The notes under the pieces were generated by a model. That model made no database searches and was not told the DNA's origin. It saw nothing but the letters and a program-made list of their open reading frames with translations. The translations under genes were made by a program, and so were the position numbers. 64,000 nt of DNA from Schizochytrium sp. TIO01. Lineage: Eukaryota > Sar > Bigyra > Thraustochytrida > Thraustochytriidae. The stretch spans positions 618,600 through 682,599 of the forward strand of contig SMSO01000031.1 in NCBI GenBank assembly GCA_004764695.1, read 5' to 3'. Shown in pieces: positions 1 through 11,229 of the stretch (the first letter of the stretch is position 1; each line of letters begins with the position of its first letter).

Positions 1-2343
1 CGCTCGCCAATACTGCCACGAGAGTGATTATATACCTCTTTTATCAAAAACAAAAGAAAAACTGTTTTTTCATCCAACTTTTATAAACCTTTTGGCGGAG
101 ACGGCACGTTCTTCCATTTGCTTTGTCCTTTGGAATTCGCGCGGAGTTCCTTTTGCTCCCAAGAAGAACTCGCGATCAGCGGAGAGAATCGGAGGCAAGG
201 GGCCAGCAATTACCCCTCTTTCAATTCAAGTACCCAATCAATCAACACCAGTACGTGCTTGGGGTTCATAAATGCATGCTGCATAGGTACTAAGTTGCTG
301 CTTGATTATTATTTTCGGCATATCATGATGGATGGAGGAGGAGTGGATGAGAGAAGAAGGAAAAAAGAAAAGAAAAGAAAAGAAGAATTACTATATTACT
401 AAGTGAGGCTATACCAAAGGGGACCTGGCAGAGTAATAAATTGTATTGTTGTCGCACCCGTAGTTTCCAAGAGCTGATGGCGAAACTCCAGAGAAACGAA
501 AGGAAACGAAATTGAACAGGACAAACTGACACTGCCAACAATTTAAAACAAAAAACGTTTTATTTGTTTTTAATGAATAAGAAAAAGTGAGTTCTTTCCC
601 TCTTCGAGTTTTAGAAATGACTACGTAGGGGCCTCTCGTTTCTTCTCCTCTCAAAGTACCGACCAGCTGTTATTCATTCATTCATTCATTCCAATCAATC
701 AATCATTTGTTGATTTTTTTATTCATTTGTAATATTGTAGTCTATTATTAAAGTCATTTGTTCATTTTATTTTAATTTATCAATTTATCTATTCGCTTCA
801 TTGTGCAAAGTTTCTTTCTCAGGCACTACCTTCAACAGGAATGTGTGTCGGGTGTTGTGACCTTCGTGCCACCTTCTGCACATACGCTGGGTGCAGTCAG
901 CTGACTTTCGAGAGGTTCGGAATGAATTTGCGTTTCTGTTGGCTGCAGACAGCTGGTTTCTGGAGTTAATAAGTAAGTAAGCAAGCAAGCAAGTAATTAA
1001 GCCTGGCTCCAGACAGCGAGCGACTCGGAAGGTCAGTTTGGTGTTCTTTCCTCTGCTGTTGTGTTCTTGGCCAGGCCCTTGAAAGACGCCGCTAGTTAGT
1101 TCTGAAAGACCGGAAACCGTTCTCTCTTTCACGTGTCGTTCTCTCCATCGATGATGGTAATAGTACTTACGCAGGCCTTAACCCGTTTCTTCTCACTCCT
1201 CCTCCTCCTCCTCTTTCCTTCTGCCGCAGAATGCAATTCGCTCGAGCGGCAGAGGTCACCAGACCCCCTGGCAGGCAAGCGAACAAGCCCGGTCGCCGCG
1301 CGGACTCTTCGTAAAGACCGTCGCCGCCGCAGCCGAGGGTGCACGCTGAAAGAGATCGCTCCATCGTTTTGCCCTCTTCTTCCCAGGTCTTCTCTTCTTC
1401 TTCTTCTTCTTCTTCTTCTACTTCTACAGAAACAGAGCAAAAGCAGAGTACACACTCTCATTCTCTCTCTCTCTATCTCTCCCTCTCAGCGTCGGCGCGT
1501 GAATTATGGCAATTGCACAATTGCAATCTGCGAGGCACCTCTCGCATGATCAACGGTCTGTGCTGTCCCGACGTGGCTTCGAACGGCGAGGCAGAGGAGG
1601 AGGAGGAGGAGGAGAAGGGAAGAAAGTCGAGGCCGGCCGGAGCAGTATCCGCGGGTGTCGCAAGGATTGACTGATGTCGAAGGTTTCCATCCTTTTCTCC
1701 GTTGCCGACTAAACTACCCAACAAACTGCTCTCAGTTCGGGGGCAAAGAATCGACGGGTGGATAAAGAAGAGTAAAGTAGGCACTGCGTGTACAAAGTGC
1801 AGGCGGATTGATCGCTCAAATGCTCGACCGAATGGTGGAATGATGGAATGATTTGACCTTTGCGGTTCATTCATCCGCTGACTTTGTTTGTTTGCTTAGC
1901 GCGGTTGATGGCTCAATCAGCGATGCTCTGCTGCGAATTGACGAGGACTCGAGAGAGGTGACACGAGTCTTCAATTCCAAGCCAGCCCAAGTTGGAAGGA
2001 TGCATTGAGATGTTGAATATCCATGCATACATTTGATGTCATTTGATGTCGTTTGATAGGGCTTTCATTCACCTTAACGCATGATCGCGGAAACCAGGGT
2101 CAGAACTTCGCTCGCTCGGTAGAAAACCCAGCAAGCTCGCTGAACGGGAAACCCGGCCAGCCAGACATTCGAGTGCCCAAGCCGGCTGATCTCTGGGTCG
2201 CTGTCCCGGTACGAGGCCCTCCACGCCGGCGATGTGGCCGTCGAGGCGGCGACAGAGGTCCATAGCGATGGAGGCCATTACCTCTCATGGAGTTGCTTCA
2301 TTTCCAGGAGCAACAATCTGTATCCTGGAATAATTGTCCTTTC

Positions 2344-2344
<1 letters not shown>

Positions 2345-2410
<66 letters not shown>

Positions 2411-2414
2411 CTTT
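2345..2414. repeat. (TTTC)n microsatellite
   Basis: About 17 near-perfect TTTC tetranucleotides, followed by degenerate CT-rich sequence. On the plus strand it is a pure pyrimidine tract. Confidence 0.95.
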
Positions 2415-4367
2415 CTTTTTCTTACTCTTTATTCTTTTAGTGGGCGTGTTGATCTTTTTAAAATGGGTTCATGAACTCCGGACTAACGAACGTGCGGGGA
2501 GCGCCAAACCGACGCACGCACTCCGACATTCTGGCACAATGGACCTCGTAAAGAAGGACAAGGCCGCAGCTTTTGCAGTGGCTGCCAATTAGGTACCTCT
2601 GCGACCAAGAATCAAGAAGGGCCTACTTACCTGCTCAGTATTCTGAACCTCAGAGCAAACAGAATATCAGGGACCTGGTTAGTTAAGTTGATGAAAATCT
2701 TTCAACTTGGGTTAAGAACTTCGAGTCAAAACGATCACACTCAGTACTGAGTTAATTTGCTCCATCTGGTCGTTTTCATTATTATTATTATTATTGTGAT
2801 TATTATTAGCATTATCGCCATTTAGCTTCTTTTTTTTAGATGCACCTCTTTCGTTTCTTATCTCTCACTTAGTTCGCAGAAACAGACCTCAATATGGGGC
2901 CTCGTCTTCTTATCTTTCCTTTCTTTTCGCCTTTTTTTATTATTTATGTTTTCGGTACTTAATTATAAATTTTAAAGTAATATAAGTAAACTATAATGAC
3001 GACGCTGATAATCATAATAACATACATCATCTGAGAGACATACGATGAAAATGAACAGAATTGATCCGTTGCTTTGTGTAGCAGCGCAGGCAGAGTTAAT
3101 ACACCAAATAGATGCCGTGCCGAAGCGCCCGACCGTCGCTGCTTAACGCGGCCGGCCTTGCGGAGCTCGAGCCCGCAGCTTCGAGGACGTTGGAAGCAGC
3201 CGCGTCCTTGAAAGCAGTTCGCTGCAGTGAGTGGCGACCCAGCGCATGAGCTGACGACCCGCATGAGCTGGAGGCAGGCTTCCTGAGCCAAGGCGCAGCG
3301 GCGCCCGTCTGCCCAGGCTTCCCGAGCGCCACGACTGAAGGAAAGAGGCCTCTGCAAAGGCCTGAGCTCTCCGGCAGCGGACCATCGCGAGCCATGCCTT
3401 CAGCAACGCCTTCAGCAGCGCCTTGGCCGTCTCAAGCGCCTCCGGCGAGATTACAGGAGATTACAGGAATACAGAATGAGAGCGCTAACCCAGGTGAGGA
3501 CCTATGAGGAAGTAGGCGGCCTGTGCGGAAGCAAGCAAACAAGCTTGGCGACGCAGGGAAGTTGAGACAGAGCGGGAAACGGAGAACTCGCGTTGCTAGC
3601 GCGTGGCGGTGGCGAAGAAGGCCTTGCTTGGCGTGGAGCAGGCCGCCTTGGCTGTTGTACTTTACGGATTGAAAAAGATGGATGACCAAAGCATGGACGA
3701 GTGCTTATTTGAAGTGGGGAAAAGACGGCGACAGGAAAATCCATTTCGAAGTATCATTCGCGAGGTACGCAAGTAGGTGGGTACGTACTCGAAGTTGAAC
3801 CTGAACTTGGACTTGAACTTGAACTTGAGTTCTGCACTTATTGCGAGGGCTCAGAAACACACCTACGCATAAAAGAAGGTACGCATGCTGTTCACTCCTT
3901 CGTATGTAGATGAGATAAGTAATTTTAATTAATGATATTAATTATCAAAATAAATTTTAATTTTATTCTAAAATAAATAAAACTTTAAAAAAGAAAAGAA
4001 AAAATAGAACTTGAAATTAATCAACGTCTATGCACCTACTTACCTACTCCCTTAGGAGGTGAGTTCTTGAAGATCGATTTAGCTCTAAGGTGTAAGGAGC
4101 AAACTCGAGGTTGATAGTGAGTGACACAGTAGTTGACCAAGAGACGGATCGACGATCTCTTTTGCGCGTGGCGGGTGTCTTTCGTTGCGTGGGTCGATCT
4201 TTTAAAGTACGCTTTCACCTGTTTAGTCTCCTGTTGCGCCGTTGATCCTGACGTTGCGAAGCAACCACTCAACGGTGTACTTTGTTTTTGGCTTGCTTAC
4301 TCAGCAATTACGAGGATGGTTTTAGGATACTTCGCGTCGCGTGCGTGACTGGCAAAGATACATACAT

Positions 4368-4432
4368 AAACAAACAAACAAACAAACAAACAAACAAACA
4401 AACAAACAAACAAACAAACAAACAAACAAACC
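4368..4432. repeat. (ACAA)n microsatellite
   Basis: About 16 uninterrupted AAAC tetranucleotides, followed directly by degenerate AATG repeats to about 4472. Confidence 0.95.
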
Positions 4433-5123
4433 AATGAATGAATTAAATGAATGAATGGATGAATGAATGAATGGTTATAGGCGTAGTCGCTCTTCGATCC
4501 GCCTGCGCGCCTGCCAGAGGGAGGAAGGCACTTGTTTCGGTGCCCGGACATCAGTAGAAGATACTTTCGAGGCTTCGATTGATTTCATGTTTCTGCACTT
4601 TTACCCTTCTCCCATGGTCGCTTCGATGTTCACTTTTTCGTTTTTCACTCTTTCTCCTTTTTAAAGGTTTTCCCATCAAGTTACCTCCTTTTCTCTCATA
4701 TTATAATTATAATTTTATAAATACAGTTGGTTCGTAGTTTTCTTCTTTTATCTACTACGAAGTACCTAGTAGTTCTTTTTTCTTTTCTGTTTATCACCCC
4801 TTCTCACAGGACGTAACTCGAACTCCCCTTCGTTGTACAACTATGTAAAAGACGAAGTGCTTCGTAAAAAGAAGTGAAACGGCGTATCTTTCCCTCTTCT
4901 TTGATCGTTGTTGAAGACAGCCCCAACACGAGGTACGGCAGAGAGCAGCGCCTCAATCTCTCCCTCCCTCACCACGCCTGTCATTTATTGCTTCGCTCGC
5001 TGGAGCCCCTTGGCGAGCCCATTTTGCATTCATCTCCTCAGCCTGCTCTTCGGACCTGCTCACTCACCCCTTAGGCACCTGAATCAGCTGCAGCACTTCG
5101 TCTCGTGCTCAATTTCAACTGCA

Positions 5124-5297
5124 GATGAAGCAAAGATGAAGCAAAGATGAAGCAAAGATGAAGCAAAGATGAAGCAAAGATGGAGCAAAGATGAAGCAAA
5201 GATGGAGCAAAGATGAAGCAAAGATTAAGCAAAGATTAAGCAAAGATTAAGCAAAGATTAAGCAAAGATTAAGCAAGCAAAGATTAAGCAAGCAAAG
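5124..5297. repeat. 11-bp minisatellite GATGAAGCAAA
   Basis: Roughly 15-16 head-to-tail copies of an 11-bp unit. Variants are ordered: GATGAAGCAAA first, then some GATGGAGCAAA, then a block of GATTAAGCAAA. This points to segmental expansion. The 11-bp period is not a multiple of three and the frame is not conserved, so it is unlikely to be coding. Confidence 0.93.
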
Positions 5298-5336
5298 TAA
5301 TGCTCTGCCTTAAACGCTGCTTCGCTCTGTTGGCCT

Positions 5337-5389
5337 TCGACTCGACTCGACTCGACTCGACCCGACTCGACTCAACCCGGCTCGACTCG
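5337..5389. repeat. (CTCGA)n pentanucleotide repeat
   Basis: About ten CTCGA units with scattered substitutions (CCCGA, CTCAA, CCCGG), lying just after the 11-bp minisatellite. Confidence 0.9.
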
Positions 5390-5881
5390 TTTCCGCAGAG
5401 CGCCGCAACGATCAAGGAATGCCTCGAGCGCAAATTTCAGGAGGTATTCGCGCCGTAGGGGGATCAAAACCCAGCATGACCTCTCATCGCATTGCGTTGC
5501 ATCGCATTGCATTGCATTACATTAAGGTTTGCAGACCTCAAGGCGCCTCCTCGTAGTCGCTATGCTGCTCCTGCTCCGTGGCGACATGAAGCTCTCGGGT
5601 TTACGCGGTAGCGCCTTCGCGAGATTGGTTTGTGCGCGTAAGCCGACGAAAAGGGCCCTTCGAGGCAGCGATGAGGCGGAGAGAAGAACTGCGATTTGGC
5701 GGCGGGAAAGCGAGCGCTGCGATGGAGGAGGAGGAGCCAAGGACGACCCTCCTCGGCCATGAACGGACACGCGAAAAGAACGCGCTCTGCGCTGCGAACG
5801 AATGAACCGTCGATCGGGAGGGAAACCGTGCCTCGCAAACGCAGTGCGTGAGATGATGATTGGTGGTCGACTCGCAGGATT

Positions 5882-5948
5882 GAAGATGCAGATGCAGATG
5901 CAGATGCAGATGAAGATGAAGATGAAGATGAAGATGAAGATGAAGATA
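5882..5948. repeat. (GATGCA/GATGAA)n hexanucleotide repeat
   Basis: About 11 hexamers: a first block of GATGCA and a second of GATGAA. On the minus strand it translates as alternating Leu-His, which creates a spurious long open frame at 5601-6047. Confidence 0.9.
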
Positions 5949-8579
5949 GTCTGGCTCAGGGGAAGCTTCGACTAGAACGATTGGCGCTGTAAACGCCGTG
6001 GGGAAGCAGCTCCTGAAGACACGCGACCCCGACTCCGGCGGAGACAAAAGCTCAGAAGCGCAGTTTCTTGCAGCAGCGGCAACGCGACAAAGCTCTCGAG
6101 CAATGGCGGCGCATTAAAGCGCACCTGAGCGAGCGAGCGTGGCGCAGCTTATGAGATAGGCCCCGCAGACCTTTCGAAGGAGCGGCATCGTTGCGCCTCT
6201 TGGTCCTTTGTTTGCAGCAGGCAGCTGCGATGAGACGAGCGCCGCTCTGATGCAGGAAAGCAGAACGAAATAGCGCATTCATTCGCAATGTGCGAGAAGA
6301 GGGCGGGCGCTGTCCGAGCCGAGTGACCTCGAGGCGAGTGGTAGCGGAGCTGCAGCAGCAGTGGGACCATTGTGGGAGGCGGAGGTGTGGGTGTGGGGAA
6401 AGAGGAAAGGGAAGCCCGGTTTGTGAGGGGAAGAGAGGCGGAAGGGCCCCGCAGTGAGGGGCTGGTGCGGGAGCGAAAGACAGCCTCGACCCGGAGTGAA
6501 AGACAGGCAGGCGCGCTGATGAGCGGTTAGGCGCGAGAGGATGCTGCAGAAGATAGATAGATCAGAGGCTGGCGGCAGGATGCCGCTGCTCGTACGAGCG
6601 AGACATAGAGATTGGCTCGGGGGGTGGAGAATAGGCAGTAGGTCACCACCGTTGGTGGCTCGCGTGGAGAGCTTGCTTGGAACTAACTAACTGCCTGTGC
6701 CAGCCAGCCAGCAGGCAGACTGGGCGAGGAAGTTGCAGACGTGGAAACCAGCTCGAAATCGTTGGCTGCTTTTAGGAAAAGAATAGGAGGGAAGCGACTG
6801 CCTTGCGTGGCCATTGACGGGCAATAAGAGAGCGGAGGAGGGATGTATCTTAGCAGGAATGGCTGATTGACAGCCTAAGGATCTGACGGTCTATTGAGAA
6901 ACGCAATTCAAGACCTTTTACAACTGCTTGGCCAACAACATTTCCGCAGAAGAGGAAGAAGTTACCACCTTCGATTAAAGCTCCTACCTAGCTAGCTAGC
7001 TAGAAGTAGTAGTGGCGTTGACTTCGTAATGGACATTCTTTCGCGTATTTTTCATTTGTTCATATGTTCAAGGTATGTAACAGAAGCACTAACACTGCAA
7101 CTGCTACAGACTTACTTCGCCATCCAGGCAAATGGTATAAGATGTTTGCGACCCCTGGTACTAGCCCCACAGACACCACGTAACACCAGTAATGCTATCA
7201 TCTGTAATATACAGGCAATAGTCCGAGTAACGCTGATTGCTAACCTTAGACAGAAAATCGAATAAGTCGAATGGTTTCCTCGTGGGTGCATAAACTGCCG
7301 GGACACAGTTTTCTTACTCACGGTCCGAGCGAAGAAGCGATTTTACAAATCAAGAAGAAGATTTACTCTTTGAAAAAGAAAGACTTACTTTAACTGATTG
7401 GAAGCTTGTTGCCCATAATAGCTGTCTCCACATTGAAACATATTGCATACGTACCCAAAACTGCTGGTACATATAGCCTCCCCACTTAACTTCAACACCA
7501 GAAGCGATTGTTGTTTAACTCAGGATCTTTTTGCAAATAGTTTTTATAGTACAAAAGCAACAGTCCACTTCTTTTCATTTCATAACATTAACGAACCCAA
7601 AAATAAATAGCATTCAAAATCTTCACTGGAGGCTGCTTGCTGCTGTTAAGCTTCTTCATGTCAAAGCTTGCCAAGCTTGCCAAATTAAAGTCATTTCTCC
7701 TCTCAAAATAAGCAAAATAATGCTATCATACGATCCCCACTTACGGTTCCTGCGTCTTCGATTTATTGATATTTCAAATGTATTTTAGAGAGAATGTAGT
7801 ATTTACATAAGCAAAACAAGGTTTCTGATAAATCGTCAATGTGAACAGACAGACATACATAAAATATCAAAATTTGCTCTTATTTCCTTTTGAAAGTTTG
7901 CGGAATACTTTGAATTAAAAAAAGAAAAGGAAAAAAAAAAAAACACTGAAATTATGCATGACGTTGAGCTATGAGATTTTAAAAGTATATGTGTCTGTTG
8001 CCAAACCATCTAGATGACTTATCTATAAAACAAAGGATTTCTCGGAGAACAATTCCAGGGAATGGTAGTTGCATCTCTGTGAAACCCTGACGATACTTCG
8101 AGTCTAAATAACTAAACCTCCAATTCTGCATTTAGTGATGCCACATATATTCCACTGACTAGGCTATTTTATTTTGTTCTCGCATTTCAAAGTTGGACGA
8201 AAACTGGATGAGTCAATTGCCAGAAGGTAGAATTGTTAAACATCACACATCATCTTAAGAAGCGACACAAATTTGTATACAGATGACACTTCTTTAGACC
8301 CCTTTTCGCGATTCACATTGCAGGTTAACGTTAATCAATCTTTAAGTATTTAAATTATTATATTGCTGCTGAAAGATGAGTCTGGTCAGCTTGAGGTTGA
8401 CTAATAAGATGAATAAGATGAAAGCAAGGTTCTTAGTAATGGTTTTAGGAAGGTTGATTTAAGAGTTAGCAAACCGCTTTCCTGGAGAATAAACCTCCAT
8501 GACCGATGGATTCGTGTAGGAATTTAGGAGGTTAAGACATTCTTGAAAGGTATAGAGATAATCGATGGGGCTGACTTAA

Positions 8580-8927
8580 TTCAACCTCTTCAGCCATCGA
8601 TTCAAATTGCACCATCCTTGGATGTAGGCAAAGGGTGTAGTCACACTTTTGACTCTTGGCTCTAGCATCCACATGAATCTGGCTGCATACTCGTGCTCTA
8701 TTGTAAGCTCTATGTCTACTAGGGTTTCACAAAGGACGCCAAGAACTCTAGCAATGTCTTGTCCACTAGTTCCTTCAATTGGAGATCTCGGCAATAGCCT
8801 GAATCTATCAATTTCAGCCTCTGCTTGTTGCTGTGTTCCTCAAATTTGCGTAATCGATACATGGTAGCAGCAAATTGTGAATCATTCAAGAAGTTGTTAA
8901 AAATGGTATGTTAGTTCGAACCAATTT
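8580..8927 (-). pseudogene. Decayed repeat or gene fragment, copy A
   Basis: On the minus strand one frame is open for about 60 codons upstream (about 8718-8900) and a second carries on to 8576, so the original reading frame appears broken. The stretch aligns colinearly with plus-strand sequence at 10571-10785. The best core is at 8746-8791, around GGAACTAGTGGACAAGACATT here versus GGAACTTGCGGACAAGACGTT in copy B. The translated ends also match loosely. I do not recognise the protein; a relic of a transposon or of a small gene family is possible. Confidence 0.45.
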
Positions 8928-10570
8928 ACCTACTTATCCTCACACCAGGTAAAGGATTCTTATTTTGAATCATGAATAAAAGCAGAGCGAAGCAATTGTA
9001 CGGCACACACAATGCTAATTGGAACCAATAAACGGTTTTAACAATGATCTCATAAACAATCACTGTCTGCTGTTGAAGCTCTCTCTATGGACCTATCCCC
9101 TTCTACCCGAAGCTTTCAATGAACTTGTAAGGAATTGTTCAATCACCCGGACTTCAAAAATCCCAAATATGGAACTCTTATTTGCAAAACATTGCCACAC
9201 TGGAATCCGCACGGGAACTATGTAGTAAACAATGAAAAATATATATATAAGTATGCATTTCCATAGCTCAACATTAAATCCTCTATGCGTTGTTAGATGG
9301 CATCATCAATTCATTTTGGGCAAAACATGACATCGATATCACATCAAGTCTAGCAGTTTTTGTTAAAAGATTTATAAATATTTAGATATAAAGCAAGCGT
9401 GTAAAGATTTCCTCTAGGTTCACATAAATGCCTAGGAGTCTAGGATACCATTTCATCTCATAAATTTGCAAATACTCAGAAGAAGTTATTAGCATGTCAA
9501 AAGTTTGCCGATAAAATTTAAAGAAGAATAACTTGAGTCTCACCTTTGACGAGCCATCATGGATCTTCGAGTGGTAACATACACCTTAAAAGATTTTGAC
9601 TTGATCACGTTCAAAGAGATTCAACCAAATGCACAAACATTCATGTTAAAACTATAAAAATCAACGAACAAGATGCACATTATTCAAAGCTTTGGGGTCT
9701 GTGGTAGCAGAGAGAACTATTTGCTAATTATATACTTATAGCATTAACCAAGAGCTAATTTTGATGGGCCTTTGCCCATACTTTAAAAGAATGCCACATG
9801 CGTATGGCTGACAAACGATCGCTAATTTACCTCAATTTCAACCGTCATTCACCATCTAATTATTTCCTCGGGAATGATTTATTGACTCTTTGACTCTAAA
9901 GGATTTGTCAGTTATTTGATTTCCATGTTGCATTCATCTCAAACAGCATCAAACATATAATTAATTCCTTGCCATAATGCAAGGTTCAAAGAGAAATTTG
10001 CTTAGTCGTGAACATCAGCGATTCTATGTATTCTGACGACTAAATTTGTCAAAGAAAGCGACTAACCTTTCATCCATATTATCTAAAATATATTGAATGT
10101 TCTGATATCGCCTTTATGTTTGTGCTTAGAGCTATGAAAATAATAGCTTGCTCCTGAAATGCGCTTGCCGAAACTTTGTAACTACACTTTCTCCATGTCT
10201 GAAGCCTTATTTACCACGTATGCTTTATAGACCTGTATAATGTTCATGACCAAACTATTTTCAATTTAAAAAACTGATATTTTCAAATATACGAGGTCCC
10301 AAGTTTGGGTATCATACATTATATTTTCAATGCACTTTGTACTCCCCCCGTTGGCGCACTTAATTTTTAAAACATTTTAGTATTGTTCACGGAAGCAGTT
10401 GCTAGCTGATGAATCTGCGAAAATCTCCATATTGATAACTTATTTATCTTTTCAATTTCAACATCATTATAGTAATTCTGAGTACGCACGCCGGACTTGA
10501 TACTATTTGATTGGAACTATCCGACCAATAGACCACCAAGGCTACATATATCTATCTATAAGTTAGGGGC

Positions 10571-10785
10571 GAGGTCCACAATCGAAGGAACTTGCGGACA
10601 AGACGTTGCTAGATTTCTTTGAGTCCCATCGCAAGTCCTTAAGAATGTAAGATTTACATAAGAGTCGAAAACCCAAGCAGATGCGAGGTTGGGAACTCAG
10701 GACAACCGAGAAGTGAAAGTGGACATTCCCTATAATCAAGTATGATGGAATCTAAATTGATTCATGAAGGGACAAGTTAGCCAAG
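10571..10785 (+). repeat. Decayed repeat or gene fragment, copy B
   Basis: Diverged, opposite-strand relative of copy A at 8580-8927. Similarity starts at GAGGTCCACAATCGAAGGAA and continues colinearly for about 200 bp with indels. All frames contain stops, so nothing intact is encoded. Confidence 0.45.
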
Positions 10786-11229
10786 CCTCTTCAATTGTCT
10801 GTAGATCAGATCTACACTGTCTTCATCTCCAAATGATAACATAACTTGGCCTGTCTTGAAATTAATTTCCAAAACGGCTGAACGCTAACTTTGAAAGTGA
10901 AAATTCAGCTTATAAAGCCTTCTTGAACCTTCTTCAGACCTTCCTCAAGGCGCTTGCCCTCATTTACATAGTCAACCTCTAGCTGACCAGATTCACCTCT
11001 CAGCACTTAGAAAAACATTTCATGATAAAATTATAATATCCTGCAATCTGCTGTATACCTCAGAGAAGCGGGACTGATTATCAATTTCTTGCGACCTTCC
11101 CAGCTTTGAGGAGCAACAACCATGCAAAAAGAAAATGTTTACTGGTCGTCTATATTTTTTTGGTTTGTTTTGGTTTTGGTTTTTAATTAATAAATTAGAG
11201 ACTCTCACTTTCTTTTTCTTTTTCTTTTG

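Larger units (their letters stand above)
1..7020. other. Gene-poor, microsatellite-rich region
   Basis: I could not assign a gene here. Open frames are short, overlap on both strands and are dominated by low-complexity runs (Leu, Ser, Arg-rich or His-Leu dipeptides) that translate simple repeats. A GTAAGT donor-like site lies on the minus strand at about 1166-1171, after a 65-codon ATG frame (1167-1364), but no convincing partner exon was found. Microsatellites and a minisatellite are listed separately. Spliced genes with short exons or long non-coding RNAs cannot be excluded. Confidence 0.6.
7021..11229. other. AT-rich intergenic region with decayed repeats
   Basis: No intact gene recognised. 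Frames are short and riddled with stops in all six readings. Two diverged copies of the same sequence lie here in opposite orientation (8580-8927 minus, 10571-10785 plus). The region therefore looks like a graveyard of decayed elements or pseudogenes. Confidence 0.6.

Noticed and set aside
1133-1674. Overlapping plus-strand frames with Leu- and Ser-rich stretches, one resembling a signal peptide
   Set aside because: The hydrophobic run is the translation of CTC/TTC repeats, no domain follows, and the opposite strand is equally open.
5601-6047. 148-codon minus-strand frame with Leu-His repeats
   Set aside because: Created by the GATGCA/GATGAA microsatellite and overlapped by other frames; no domain or ATG-specific evidence.
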